64,000 nt of DNA from Clostridia bacterium. GTDB taxonomy: Bacteria; Bacillota; Clostridia; Christensenellales; Borkfalkiaceae. The stretch spans positions 1 to 64,000 of the forward strand of contig JAFQGG010000009.1 of NCBI GenBank assembly GCA_017415505.1. Reading direction: 5' to 3'. The notes beneath the pieces are model-generated. The model was given only the letters and a program-made list of their open reading frames with translations. It did not search any database and had not been told where the DNA came from. The translations under genes were made by a program, and so were the position numbers. Below are positions 1 to 8,273 of this stretch, one piece after another; position 1 is the first letter of the stretch, and each line of letters begins with the position of its first letter.

Positions 1-413
1 AAAACAAAGCAAGACGCAAGCAGTTCGAGGAGAGTGCGGATTCGTCGCAGGGAGCGTACTTTTCCGTACGTGACCAAGACGAAACGTAAACTCGACGAAG
101 AAATGCGTAGCGGATTCTTCGTGTTTACCGACTTGCCCGAATAAACCGAAGTAAAACAAAGCAAGACGCGAGTAAGACAAGGCGGACGAGGCTTTTCCGA
201 CGGGAGTTTACTTGGCGTAAACGAGCGAGGAAAAACGCAGTCCAACGCCGTATTACGAAGTCCGTCTACCGACTCCCCCGAATAAACCGAAGTAAAACAA
301 AGCAAGACGCAAGCAGTTCGAGGAGAGTGCGGATTCGTCGCAGGGAGCGTACTTTTCCGTACGTGACCAAGACGAAACGTAAACTCGACGAAGAAATGCG
401 TAGCGGATTCTTT
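1..413. repeat. Interspersed direct-repeat block, non-coding
   Basis: Bases 1-119 recur without a mismatch at 294-412, a period of 293. A shorter core, from cccgaataaaccg to aagacgc, occurs at 136-169 and 277-310, and its end at 1-17. Each long copy holds a small dyad, cgtac/gtacg, at 55-59 and 66-70. Frames through it give low-complexity R/S/L-rich peptides with no start signal, so I read it as a non-coding repeat family. The first copy may continue left of the window. No gene is seen before 427. Confidence 0.85.
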
Positions 414-426
414 GTTTTACACCGTT

Positions 427-1317
427 TTACAGTTTGATATCCTCGTACCCATACTCCTTCAATAAATTCGGGCGTTCGCGCCAATCTTCTTTGACTTTGA
501 CGTAGGTAGTGAGAAAGACCTTTGCGCCTAAGAATTTTTCCATGTCTTGGCGGGCAAAAGACGAAACTTCTTTGATGGCTTTGCCTTGCTTGCCGATTAA
601 AATGGCTTTGTGATTGGCGCGCTCGCATACGATATCGAGGTTAATCTCGTACACGCCGTTGTCGTTTTGCTGGAACGTGTTGATTACGATCGCGATCCCG
701 TGCGGGATTTCTTTGTCGAACTTCAAGAGGATTTTTTCGCGCATGATTTCCGCAATCATGAACCGTTCGCTTTTGTCCGATACGATATCCTGCTCGAAAA
801 TTTTATCCCCCTCGGGCATGCTTTTTGCTAAAAACTCTTTGAGCGCGCGGATATTTTTGCCCTTTCGCGCCGATACGGGGAATACGTCCACGTCCAAGCC
901 CGAATCGGAAAACTTCGCCATATCCAAAGGGATATTTTCCTTGGGCATAATGTCGATTTTCGTGTACGCAACCGCCATGGGCAAGCCAAGCGATTTATAC
1001 TTTTTCATGAGCGTGAAATCCTCTTCCGAGATCCCGTCGTGCCCGTCCACCACGTACAAAATAAAATCCACCGCTTTCGCGCTCGTTTCCGTCGTACGCA
1101 TCATCATGTCCGTAAGCGCGTTATGCGCTTTGTATATCCCCGGCGTATCCACGAATACGATTTGATAATCGTCCTCGGTAAGTACGCCCAATATCCGATC
1201 GCGCGTCGTTTGCGGTTTTGGGGAAACGATAGACACCTTCTCCCCGACCATGACGTTAATTAGCGTGCTTTTTCCCGCGTTTGCTCTGCCGATTACGGCA
1301 ATATATCCACTTCTCAT
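427..1317 (-). CDS. era: GTPase Era
   Basis: Era is a GTPase that binds the 3' end of 16S rRNA and helps mature the 30S subunit at the membrane. The 296 residues match the usual length. The G1 loop GRANAGKS lies at about residues 10-17, G3 is DTPG, and G4 is TKID in place of NKxD. A C-terminal KH domain contains IGKQGKAIKE. It is the last gene of the yqfC-to-era block and sits 18 bases after the deacetylase. An AGGAG lies rather far (about 14 bases) from the ATG. The family assignment is secure. Confidence 0.97.
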   Translation of the reverse strand: MRSGYIAVIGRANAGKSTLINVMVGEKVSIVSPKPQTTRDRILGVLTEDDYQIVFVDTPGIYKAHNALTDMMMRTTETSAKAVDFILYVVDGHDGISEEDFTLMKKYKSLGLPMAVAYTKIDIMPKENIPLDMAKFSDSGLDVDVFPVSARKGKNIRALKEFLAKSMPEGDKIFEQDIVSDKSERFMIAEIMREKILLKFDKEIPHGIAIVINTFQQNDNGVYEINLDIVCERANHKAILIGKQGKAIKEVSSFARQDMEKFLGAKVFLTTYVKVKEDWRERPNLLKEYGYEDIKL

Positions 1318-1335
1318 TGATAAGATTTTCTCCTT

Positions 1336-2178
1336 TTAATAACTCGTGTCCGCTTTCACCGTTTGCCCCGCGGGAACGAGATAATTTCTCCTGAAATAAC
1401 AAATATACACGTCGATTGCGCTGGGATTGTGAATATACCCGCCGTCCGCGGAAAATTCCAACCTATCGTACGCTTGTACGTACTCGTAAATCTCCCCGTT
1501 CGTCGCGTACCAAATATCCTCTCTACCGCCCATATACTTGGCAAACTCTTCGATAATCTCCCAATTATTGCGGTCGTTAAACTCGTAGCTATGCCCCCAA
1601 AGATAGAACAGCATAGGTCCTTTCCACCAAAAATACCCCAAATCGTCCGATTCCTCTACGAACGCTTTCGCAAGCTCCATTAAATTCGGCGCGCCGTGAT
1701 GACAGGTGGGATGCCATTTCAAAAAATCCTCGGGTAAATCAAAACCGTTGGTAGCGTCCACCGTGCGCGCGTACCAAATCCCACAGTTTTTCAAAATTTC
1801 CACTACGCTATCGTCATACGAACCGTTGGCGTACGCCATACCTTTCACGATTCTTCCAAACAGTTTTTCGAGGTTTTTTCGATCGTTTACCACGTCGTCC
1901 GTCGCCATCGCCCCGTCCACTTCCGCAAGCGAAAGATGCTTTACGCCGTGCACGGCTATTTCTTGGTTGGCGTACAGCTTCAACGCCTTTTGCGTGGAAA
2001 CGCGCCACAGCCCGTCCTCTTCGGGCATAAAACCGCTGTTGAGGTTAAACGTGCCTTTCAAGCCGTTGCTTTCCATAATTTCTATCAAGCGTTCGTCGAA
2101 TTTCGGTCCGTCGTCGTAGGAGAGCGTCACCGCCCTTCTCTTAAAATCTTTCCAACGCAAAAACGATCTTCTTTTCAT
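1336..2178 (-). CDS. Polysaccharide deacetylase (NodB-like) family protein
   Basis: This 280-residue protein has a NodB-type deacetylase fold. The first motif appears as SYDDGP, carrying the two acidic residues, and the metal-binding HxxxH as HGVKH. The family removes acetyl groups from peptidoglycan, chitin-like or related glycans, but the substrate here cannot be told. I see no signal peptide, so export is uncertain. It begins 4 bases after ybeY ends and precedes era, the position where dgkA and cdd usually stand in Firmicutes. The N-terminus is rich in Lys and Arg, with MKRRSF as start. Confidence 0.8.
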   Translation of the reverse strand: MKRRSFLRWKDFKRRAVTLSYDDGPKFDERLIEIMESNGLKGTFNLNSGFMPEEDGLWRVSTQKALKLYANQEIAVHGVKHLSLAEVDGAMATDDVVNDRKNLEKLFGRIVKGMAYANGSYDDSVVEILKNCGIWYARTVDATNGFDLPEDFLKWHPTCHHGAPNLMELAKAFVEESDDLGYFWWKGPMLFYLWGHSYEFNDRNNWEIIEEFAKYMGGREDIWYATNGEIYEYVQAYDRLEFSADGGYIHNPSAIDVYICYFRRNYLVPAGQTVKADTSY

Positions 2179-2182
2179 TCGT

Positions 2183-2662
2183 TTACTCCCGTGTAATTCC
2201 TAATTTTTTCAAGACTTTTTCTTCTTGCTCGCGCATTTGCGCGCGGTCTTCGTCGGTGATATGGTCGTACCCCAAACAATGCATAACGCCGTGCACGAGC
2301 AAATAGTGCAATTCCCGTTCGTACGAATGTCCGAACTCCTCCGCCTGCTCCTTTGCCCGCTCCTTGCAAACGACGATAGAACCGATTAAAAGCCGACCCT
2401 CTTCGTCCACCTCGAAGGGGTGGTCTTCGCCCTTAATCTCTCGTCCTCGAATCCCGTCGAGCGTAGGAAAACTCAAAACGTCGGTTACTTTGTCCGTATC
2501 CCGCATTTCTCTATTCAAACGGCGAATCTCTTCGCTATCCACCGCCAAAAACTCCACGGCGAGCGGGATATCCGCGCGCACCTCTTCCCCAATCGCTTTT
2601 TCAAGCGCGGAAATGCGCACCTCGGAAAGCGTGCCGTCGTCGTAAATTACGAACTCGCTCAT
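2183..2662 (-). CDS. ybeY: Endoribonuclease YbeY
   Basis: YbeY is a zinc-dependent endoribonuclease acting in 16S rRNA 3'-end maturation and ribosome quality control. The family signature HGVMHCLGYDH, with its three zinc-ligand histidines, is present near the C-terminus, and the 159-residue length is typical. The ATG overlaps the TGA of the upstream HD phosphohydrolase by four bases, which suggests translational coupling. Together with phoH upstream and era downstream this is the conserved Firmicutes order. Confidence 0.96.
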   Translation of the reverse strand: MSEFVIYDDGTLSEVRISALEKAIGEEVRADIPLAVEFLAVDSEEIRRLNREMRDTDKVTDVLSFPTLDGIRGREIKGEDHPFEVDEEGRLLIGSIVVCKERAKEQAEEFGHSYERELHYLLVHGVMHCLGYDHITDEDRAQMREQEEKVLKKLGITRE

Positions 2663-4179
2663 TCGCTTTCCCCCCTCGTTCCGTTTTCCGTACGGCGGTA
2701 CTTGATATTCGGGTATTTAATTCTATGGTGATACACGCCCGTGAGCGCGTTGACAAGCGCGTGACGGATTTTCGTCAAGTCCGCCATGGTCACGTCGCAC
2801 TCGGAGAACTGTTCCAAATCCATACGCTCTTCGATAATGGCGCGAATCGCCTTTTCCGCTTCCTCGGGCTTGCGCGCGTTCACCGCGCGCACCGCCGCTT
2901 CCGCGGCGTCGCAAATCATTATAATCGCCGCGAGCTTGGTTTGCGGTTTGGGACCCATGTACGAGAAATCCTCGATATTGAGTTCCCCGTCCGTCATTTT
3001 GAGCGCCTTGGCGTAGAAATAGCGAATGGGCATCGTGCCGTGGTGTTGCACCGCAACGTCCGCCAAAAATTCGGGCAAGCGGTGGGAACGAATGAGCACG
3101 TACCCGTCGTTCGCGTGCGAACGGATAATATCCGCCGAAAGCTCGGGCGTAAGCTCGTCGTGCAAGTTATAGTCCCCTTGGTTTTCGGTGAAGTGTTCGG
3201 GATAATGCAATTTACCGACGTCGTGATACATTGCCGCCGCGCGCGCGTAATCGACGTTTTCCCCGATCGCCGCCGCGCTCGCTTCCGCGAGTTGCGCCAC
3301 CATCATGGAATGGTTATAAGTCCCGGGCGCTTCCGCTTTGAGCTTTTTCAAAATACGCGCGTCCGAGCTCGTCAATTCGCGCAACCGAAACACCGTCAAA
3401 CGGTTGAAAATCCCCTCGAATATGGGCAAGATAAACAGGAATATGAACGCGGACAGCACGCCCCCGAACAGCCCGAAGCCCATCTCCGTAACGATAGAAA
3501 GCATGGGCGATTCCGTCACCGTTTCCATCGCCACGCCCGATTCCACGAGTTTGGAAAGCCCGAGCAGGAAAATGATAATATCCATGGGAATTACGATCCC
3601 GATCCCGATCAAAATAACGCTAAACCGCGTACGGGCTTTGCCCGCAAAGAAGATCGCGAACATACCCGCGGAGAACGCGATAATGAGCGAGGAATAGCAC
3701 TCTTTCGTGGAAACTTCCGCCTCCGACATAGCGAAGGTATCGATAACGAAAATCAAGAGTGCGGAAATGATATTGAGGAAAATCGCCTCCCGTCTTCCCA
3801 CCAACACGAACATGAGCATTGCCACGAGCGCAACGGGGCGCGCGTAGATAGATACTTTGTATCCAAGCAAGCACGCGAGCACCAAATATACGTCGAGCAC
3901 GGTGAACAGCAAGGATATGTTCTTGCCGTTCATGAGCATAGTTTTATCTTCCACGAAGAAGTACACGTACATAATGACGACGAGCAATAGCACGCAAAAG
4001 ATCGCGTATAAATAATCCGCGCCCCGCTCGTTCATATACTCCCCGATTTGCGACATTCTGTCCCACAAGAGCAACGTCGCCGCTATAAACAGGAAAATGA
4101 TAAAATGCAACAAAAACCACAAAACGCTTTTTAGCAAATGCGTTTTCGTCCATTTGTTCCCGATTTGTTTTACTGCCAT
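2659..4179 (-). CDS. PgpH-like membrane HD phosphohydrolase (7TM-HD)
   Basis: PgpH/YqfF proteins are membrane phosphodiesterases that degrade cyclic di-AMP. This 506-residue protein has an N-terminal set of hydrophobic segments (roughly residues 15-260) followed by an HD domain with NHSMM and MYHDVGKL as metal-binding motifs. Family members are usually 700-850 residues and carry a large extracytoplasmic 7TMR-HDED domain before the seven-helix region. That part is absent, and the protein goes almost directly into the membrane segments. An AGGAG lies about 10 bases before the ATG. It stands between phoH and ybeY as expected. Activity on c-di-AMP is inferred from family and position. Confidence 0.85.
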   Translation of the reverse strand: MAVKQIGNKWTKTHLLKSVLWFLLHFIIFLFIAATLLLWDRMSQIGEYMNERGADYLYAIFCVLLLVVIMYVYFFVEDKTMLMNGKNISLLFTVLDVYLVLACLLGYKVSIYARPVALVAMLMFVLVGRREAIFLNIISALLIFVIDTFAMSEAEVSTKECYSSLIIAFSAGMFAIFFAGKARTRFSVILIGIGIVIPMDIIIFLLGLSKLVESGVAMETVTESPMLSIVTEMGFGLFGGVLSAFIFLFILPIFEGIFNRLTVFRLRELTSSDARILKKLKAEAPGTYNHSMMVAQLAEASAAAIGENVDYARAAAMYHDVGKLHYPEHFTENQGDYNLHDELTPELSADIIRSHANDGYVLIRSHRLPEFLADVAVQHHGTMPIRYFYAKALKMTDGELNIEDFSYMGPKPQTKLAAIIMICDAAEAAVRAVNARKPEEAEKAIRAIIEERMDLEQFSECDVTMADLTKIRHALVNALTGVYHHRIKYPNIKYRRTENGTRGESE

Positions 4180-4185
4180 CTTTGG

Positions 4186-5202
4186 TTATTCTCCTTTCTC
4201 CCCGCCCGTTTGCGCGGTTTCGGATTTTTTATCTTTTTTCGGTTTTTCCTCGTCCGCTTCGTACGCGCGTATAATCCGCATGACGAGCGGGTGTCTTACG
4301 ACGTCCTTCGCCGTGAGCTTGCAAACGGCGATTCCTTCCACGCCGTCGAGTATCTTCGTCGCGTGCACGAGCCCGCTTTGCTTGCCGTCCAAATCGATTT
4401 GCGTGACATCGCCCGTAACGACCGTTTTACTGCCCTCGCCCATACGGGTGAGGAACATTTTCATTTGCTCGCGCGTGGCGTTTTGCGCCTCGTCGAGGAT
4501 AATAAACGCGTTGGAAAGCGTTCTACCGCGCATATACGCGAGCGGTGCGACCTCGATCGCGCCCCGTTCCATGAGTTTTGCGTACGTTTCCAAACCGAGC
4601 ATTTCTTGCAACGCGTCGTACAGCGGGCGCAAATAGGGGTCTACCTTCGTTTGCAAATCCCCGGGCAAAAACCCGAGCTTTTCCCCCGCTTCCACCGCGG
4701 GGCGGGTGAGGATAATCTTCTCCACCTGCTTACTCTTGAACGCCGATACCGCCATACAAACGGCGAGGTAGGTTTTTCCCGTACCCGCAGGACCGACGCC
4801 GAACACGACCGTGTTTTTCCGTATCGCGTCCACGTACGCCTTTTGTCCTACCGTCTTACACTTGATTTGTTTCCCGCGCGCGGTGATTGCCACCGTACCC
4901 GCCGAAAGGGTCGCGATTTCCTCTTCTCTACCCTCTTTGGCAAGCTCCACGCAGTAGGCGATTCTGCTCTCGTCGATCTCTTCGCCCTGCGAAGCAAGCT
5001 CCACGAGCGCGTTCAGCACCTTACTTCCCACGCGCACCGCCTCGTCTTCGCCCTCCAAACGGATTTTCACGCCCTCGACGTACGCGACGATCCCCAATTC
5101 CCGCGTGAGGAAATTGAGGTTCTCGTCGAACGCGCCCAACACTTTTGCGAGCCTGTCCACCGACTTCGTATCTACCGTTTCTTTTCTCTTAACGCCAGCC
5201 AA
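4186..5202 (-). CDS. phoH: PhoH family ATPase
   Basis: PhoH-like proteins are cytoplasmic P-loop ATPases, related to SF1 helicases, linked to RNA metabolism and stress. The protein has the Walker A motif GPAGTGKT near residue 150, an acidic Walker B (ILDEAQN) and a conserved VTGDVTQID stretch. The start is TTG at 5202, chosen because GGGAGG lies five bases upstream and no ATG fits better. A basic C-terminal tail ends the 338 residues. It is 10 bases from yqfD and 6 bases from the HD phosphohydrolase, so it belongs to the same operon. Confidence 0.94.
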   Translation of the reverse strand: MAGVKRKETVDTKSVDRLAKVLGAFDENLNFLTRELGIVAYVEGVKIRLEGEDEAVRVGSKVLNALVELASQGEEIDESRIAYCVELAKEGREEEIATLSAGTVAITARGKQIKCKTVGQKAYVDAIRKNTVVFGVGPAGTGKTYLAVCMAVSAFKSKQVEKIILTRPAVEAGEKLGFLPGDLQTKVDPYLRPLYDALQEMLGLETYAKLMERGAIEVAPLAYMRGRTLSNAFIILDEAQNATREQMKMFLTRMGEGSKTVVTGDVTQIDLDGKQSGLVHATKILDGVEGIAVCKLTAKDVVRHPLVMRIIRAYEADEEKPKKDKKSETAQTGGEKGE

Positions 5203-5212
5203 CTGTGCCTCC

Positions 5213-6127
5213 CTATAAATTCACGCTCTCCACCGCCGTATACGCGATACGGACGAAAAAGCCGTTCTCTCTTTTCTCCACCGTTTTTTCCGTCACCTTG
5301 CAATCCTCTTCCAATCCAAGCGCAAGATACGCGCGCGCGAACGCGCTCTCCGCGTCCTCCGCCTCGTATTCCCCCTCGTGCACGCACTTGATCGACGCGC
5401 GCGCGATCGGTTCGACGGATACCTGCTCCCCTTCTTCTATCGAAAACCAACCGCCCACGAGCGTATCGCCCGCCTGCACCGTATCCCCCGCCTTCTTCAA
5501 AGGCGTACCGCGAAGCGCGGTGATCGACAGGATTTCGCCCGTATGCCGTGCCCGCATATCCCCGCCGATAAGTTGCAAACGAACCGTATCGCCAAGGCGC
5601 ATTTCCACGCGCACCCAAAGCCCTTTTTTTTGCACCGAGCAAAACTCCACGCCGTCAAGGGCGAGAAGCTTGGAGCAAACGAGATCCTCGTTCCCCGACG
5701 CATACCGCGCAAACGGCTTTATCCCGTAGCTTTCAAGCGCCTGTCTTGCCTCGCGCTCGTACACCGACGAACCGACGAAACTCACGCCGAAGGTGAACGA
5801 ATCGAAAAAGAGCGTAGCGCAACAAAACAGCAAACCGCCGAGGAGAAACCCCGCGCGTTTTTTCGCCCAAGAAAGCGGTTTTCCCACGCCCGTTTCCCCC
5901 AAAGAACGCGCCGTATACGGAATATATCCGTTATTATTATAGCACACCTTGGGATAAATTGCAAAAACTTTTTCAATATCTTTTTTATTTACGGACAAAA
6001 GTATGCGGTTTTTTTGCGTTTTTTTTACTTCAAAGAGGGGAATCCCCGCCCTTTTCAATTTCAAAAGCGCGCGTTCGGGCATAAAACCCTCGATCTCTAT
6101 CCGTTCGCGACGGTGAAAAAATCCCAT
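5213..6127 (-). CDS. yqfD: Sporulation protein YqfD
   Basis: YqfD is a membrane protein needed during sporulation, with its gene normally beside yqfC and phoH. The 304-residue protein begins with a cytoplasmic beta-rich region, has one clear membrane helix at about residues 90-112 (GFLLGGLLFCCATLFF), and ends in a large extracytoplasmic domain. That layout and its place directly after yqfC fit the family. The biochemical role is not known. The start is ATG, three bases after yqfC ends. Confidence 0.9.
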   Translation of the reverse strand: MGFFHRRERIEIEGFMPERALLKLKRAGIPLFEVKKTQKNRILLSVNKKDIEKVFAIYPKVCYNNNGYIPYTARSLGETGVGKPLSWAKKRAGFLLGGLLFCCATLFFDSFTFGVSFVGSSVYEREARQALESYGIKPFARYASGNEDLVCSKLLALDGVEFCSVQKKGLWVRVEMRLGDTVRLQLIGGDMRARHTGEILSITALRGTPLKKAGDTVQAGDTLVGGWFSIEEGEQVSVEPIARASIKCVHEGEYEAEDAESAFARAYLALGLEEDCKVTEKTVEKRENGFFVRIAYTAVESVNL

Positions 6128-6130
6128 ACT

Positions 6131-6388
6131 CTACTTCCCGCTCCCGTCCGCAATCTTCCAAGATAAAATCTTGCCCGAAAGCTCCAAATCGCCGTCGCAA
6201 TACTTCTTTATCACGAACGCTTCGCCGTCTATTTCCACGCTCTCGCGGGCAAAAAACAGTACGAGCCGTTCGCTCGAAAATTCGCCCACCGACTTTACGC
6301 CCTCGAAATATCCTCCGCCTCCGACGAGTAAAATACAGCGTGCGCCCACGCCCTCTTCGCCTTGCAATATCTCCCCGTGTAACCGCAT
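6131..6388 (-). CDS. yqfC: YqfC/YabP family sporulation protein
   Basis: This small protein (85 residues) fits the YabP/YqfC family of sporulation proteins, which forms a beta-rich fold built around a conserved GxxxFEGVKSV-like stretch. Here it reads YFEGVKSVGEFSSERL. It is the first gene of the yqfC-yqfD-phoH-pgpH-ybeY-era group. GGAGGG sits four bases before the ATG. In Bacillus this gene is sigma-E controlled, but I do not see a convincing sigma-E promoter here. Confidence 0.85.
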   Translation of the reverse strand: MRLHGEILQGEEGVGARCILLVGGGGYFEGVKSVGEFSSERLVLFFARESVEIDGEAFVIKKYCDGDLELSGKILSWKIADGSGK

Positions 6389-6409
6389 ACGCCCTCCGTC
6401 TTCGTTTTG

Positions 6410-6492
6410 TCCTACTATATTTATCCTACTATATTTATCCTATTATATGACAAGCAGGTGGGAGTTATGACGAGCGGGCGGGAGTTATGACG
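6410..6492. repeat. Short tandem repeats upstream of yqfC
   Basis: Two neighbouring arrays are visible. A 15-base unit, tcctactatatttat, occurs twice and then partly a third time at 6410-6447. A roughly 20-base unit containing gggagttatgac occurs at 6460-6472 and 6480-6492. The first array on the minus strand includes TATAAT-like words, so it may overlap the yqfC promoter, but no good -35 is at the right distance. Confidence 0.7.
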
Positions 6493-6509
6493 GAGCAACC
6501 AAGCGTTCG

Positions 6510-8273
6510 TTAGCCCTTGGCGTAATACAACTGCGCGTACGCGCCGTTTCTTTGAAGAAGTTCTTCGTGCGCGCCCTGTTCCACCACGCTCCCGTTTTCC
6601 ATAACGAGTATGGTATCGGCGTTGACGATCGTGGAAAGGCGGTGGGCGACGATAAAGGTCGTTCTGCCCTGCATGAGCGTTTCAAACGCTTCGCTGATTT
6701 TGCGCTCGGTGCGCGTGTCAATGGACGAGGTAGCCTCGTCGAGAATGAGCATGGGCGGTAAACACAGCATTACGCGCGTAATGCAAAGCAGTTGTTTTTG
6801 CCCCTCGGAGAGTCCTCCGCCCTCTTCGGAAAGTTCGGTGTCGTACCCCTTTTCCATACGCTTGATAAACCCGTGCGCGCGCGCCGCCTTTGCCGCCTGC
6901 ACGATTTCCTCGTCGGTGGCGTTGGGCTTTCCCATGCAAAGGTTTTCCCGCACCGTGCCCTTTTTGAGCCAAGTTTCCTGCAAGACCATGCCGTAATTTC
7001 TTCGAAGCGATCGGCGGGTGATCTCGCGCAAATCGTTGCCGTCGATTTTCACCGCGCCGTCCGTGACGTCGTAAAAACGCATCAATAGATTGATGAGCGT
7101 AGTTTTTCCGCTCCCCGTTCTCCCCACGATCGCCACCCGCCGTCCGCGCGGTACGGAAAGAGAGAGATTCTCTATTAGCTTGCGTTCTTTCGTATACGAA
7201 AAATACACCGATTGCAAATCCACGCGCCCTTCGGCGTTGCCCAAGTCCGCGTTGCCCGTATCCGAGCTTTCCTCTTCCGCGTCCAACAACTCGAAAATGC
7301 GCTCCGCGCAGGTAAACGCGCTCTTCAACTCGGTCACGACCCCCGAAATTTCGTTGAACGGTTTGGTGTATTGATTGGCGTACGAGAGGAATTTCGTCAA
7401 CCCGCCGACGGTAAACGCCGCGCCCAGCACGCTCGTGCCGTTCGCCACGTCGATCGCGCCCACGAGCGCGACAACCGCGTACACGATATTGTTGATAAAC
7501 CGCGTGGAAGGGTTGGTGAGCGAGGAATAAAAAGTCGCTTTCAACGACGCCTTTTCAAGGCGCGCGTTGATTTTATCGAACGTTTCCTCGTTCTCGTCCT
7601 CGTGCGCGAACGCCTGCGTGGTTTTCAAGCCCGCAATCGCCTCTTCCACGAACGCCGTTTGTTCGCCTCGCGTACCCGTTTGCTCCACGAAGAATTTATG
7701 CGTGTGCGTCGCCACGAACCGCGCCACGAACACGGAAAGCGGGGTGAGCACCACGACGATCAACCCGATTTTCCAATTCGTGAGAAGCATAAACCCGATC
7801 GTACCGAGAATGGTCATAAGCCCCGTGAAAAATTGCGTAAAGCCCATGAGCAAGCCGTCGGAGAATTGGTCGGCGTCCGCGATCACGCGACTCACCGTAT
7901 CCCCGTGCGAGTGGGTGTCGATATACTGCAAGGGAAGCGCGCCGAGCTTGGCAAACGCGTCCTTTCGAATATCCCGCACGACGTTGCAAGAAATACGATT
8001 ATTGCAAAGGCTCATAAGCCATTGCGAAACGCCCGCCACGAGCGCGGCGCAAGCCGTTTTGATAAAAATGGTTTTAAGCGTATCGAAGTCCACCTTGCCC
8101 GCGCCGACGATACAGTCGATCGCGTCCCCGAACAAAACGGGAATCCAAAGGGTCGCCGCCACCGTCACGACGGCGAGAAGAACGGACGATACGAGCGCGA
8201 CGGGGTATCTTCCCACGTAGCGCAATATGCGTTTGAGCGTACCCCGTTTCCGAGGACTTTCCTTCCGTTTCAT
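6510..8273 (-). CDS. Heterodimeric ABC exporter, subunit with consensus ATPase site
   Basis: This is an exporter half-transporter with an N-terminal six-helix membrane domain (about residues 25-310) and a C-terminal nucleotide-binding domain. It shows Walker A GRTGSGKTT, signature LSEGQ, Walker B MLILDEATSS and the switch histidine in VAHRLS. All catalytic residues are present. The ATG at 8273 overlaps the TGA of the partner gene (ATGA), which argues for coupled translation. An upstream in-frame start at 8324 would lie inside the partner gene and is not preferred. The substrate (drug, lipid or peptide) cannot be deduced. It is 587 residues long and is probably the last gene of a two-gene operon. 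Confidence 0.93.
   Translation of the reverse strand: MKRKESPRKRGTLKRILRYVGRYPVALVSSVLLAVVTVAATLWIPVLFGDAIDCIVGAGKVDFDTLKTIFIKTACAALVAGVSQWLMSLCNNRISCNVVRDIRKDAFAKLGALPLQYIDTHSHGDTVSRVIADADQFSDGLLMGFTQFFTGLMTILGTIGFMLLTNWKIGLIVVVLTPLSVFVARFVATHTHKFFVEQTGTRGEQTAFVEEAIAGLKTTQAFAHEDENEETFDKINARLEKASLKATFYSSLTNPSTRFINNIVYAVVALVGAIDVANGTSVLGAAFTVGGLTKFLSYANQYTKPFNEISGVVTELKSAFTCAERIFELLDAEEESSDTGNADLGNAEGRVDLQSVYFSYTKERKLIENLSLSVPRGRRVAIVGRTGSGKTTLINLLMRFYDVTDGAVKIDGNDLREITRRSLRRNYGMVLQETWLKKGTVRENLCMGKPNATDEEIVQAAKAARAHGFIKRMEKGYDTELSEEGGGLSEGQKQLLCITRVMLCLPPMLILDEATSSIDTRTERKISEAFETLMQGRTTFIVAHRLSTIVNADTILVMENGSVVEQGAHEELLQRNGAYAQLYYAKG

Noticed and set aside
266..628. Open frame of 120 codons covering the repeat block and the end of era
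   Set aside because: It overlaps era out of frame and runs through the non-coding repeats; no start signal or family.
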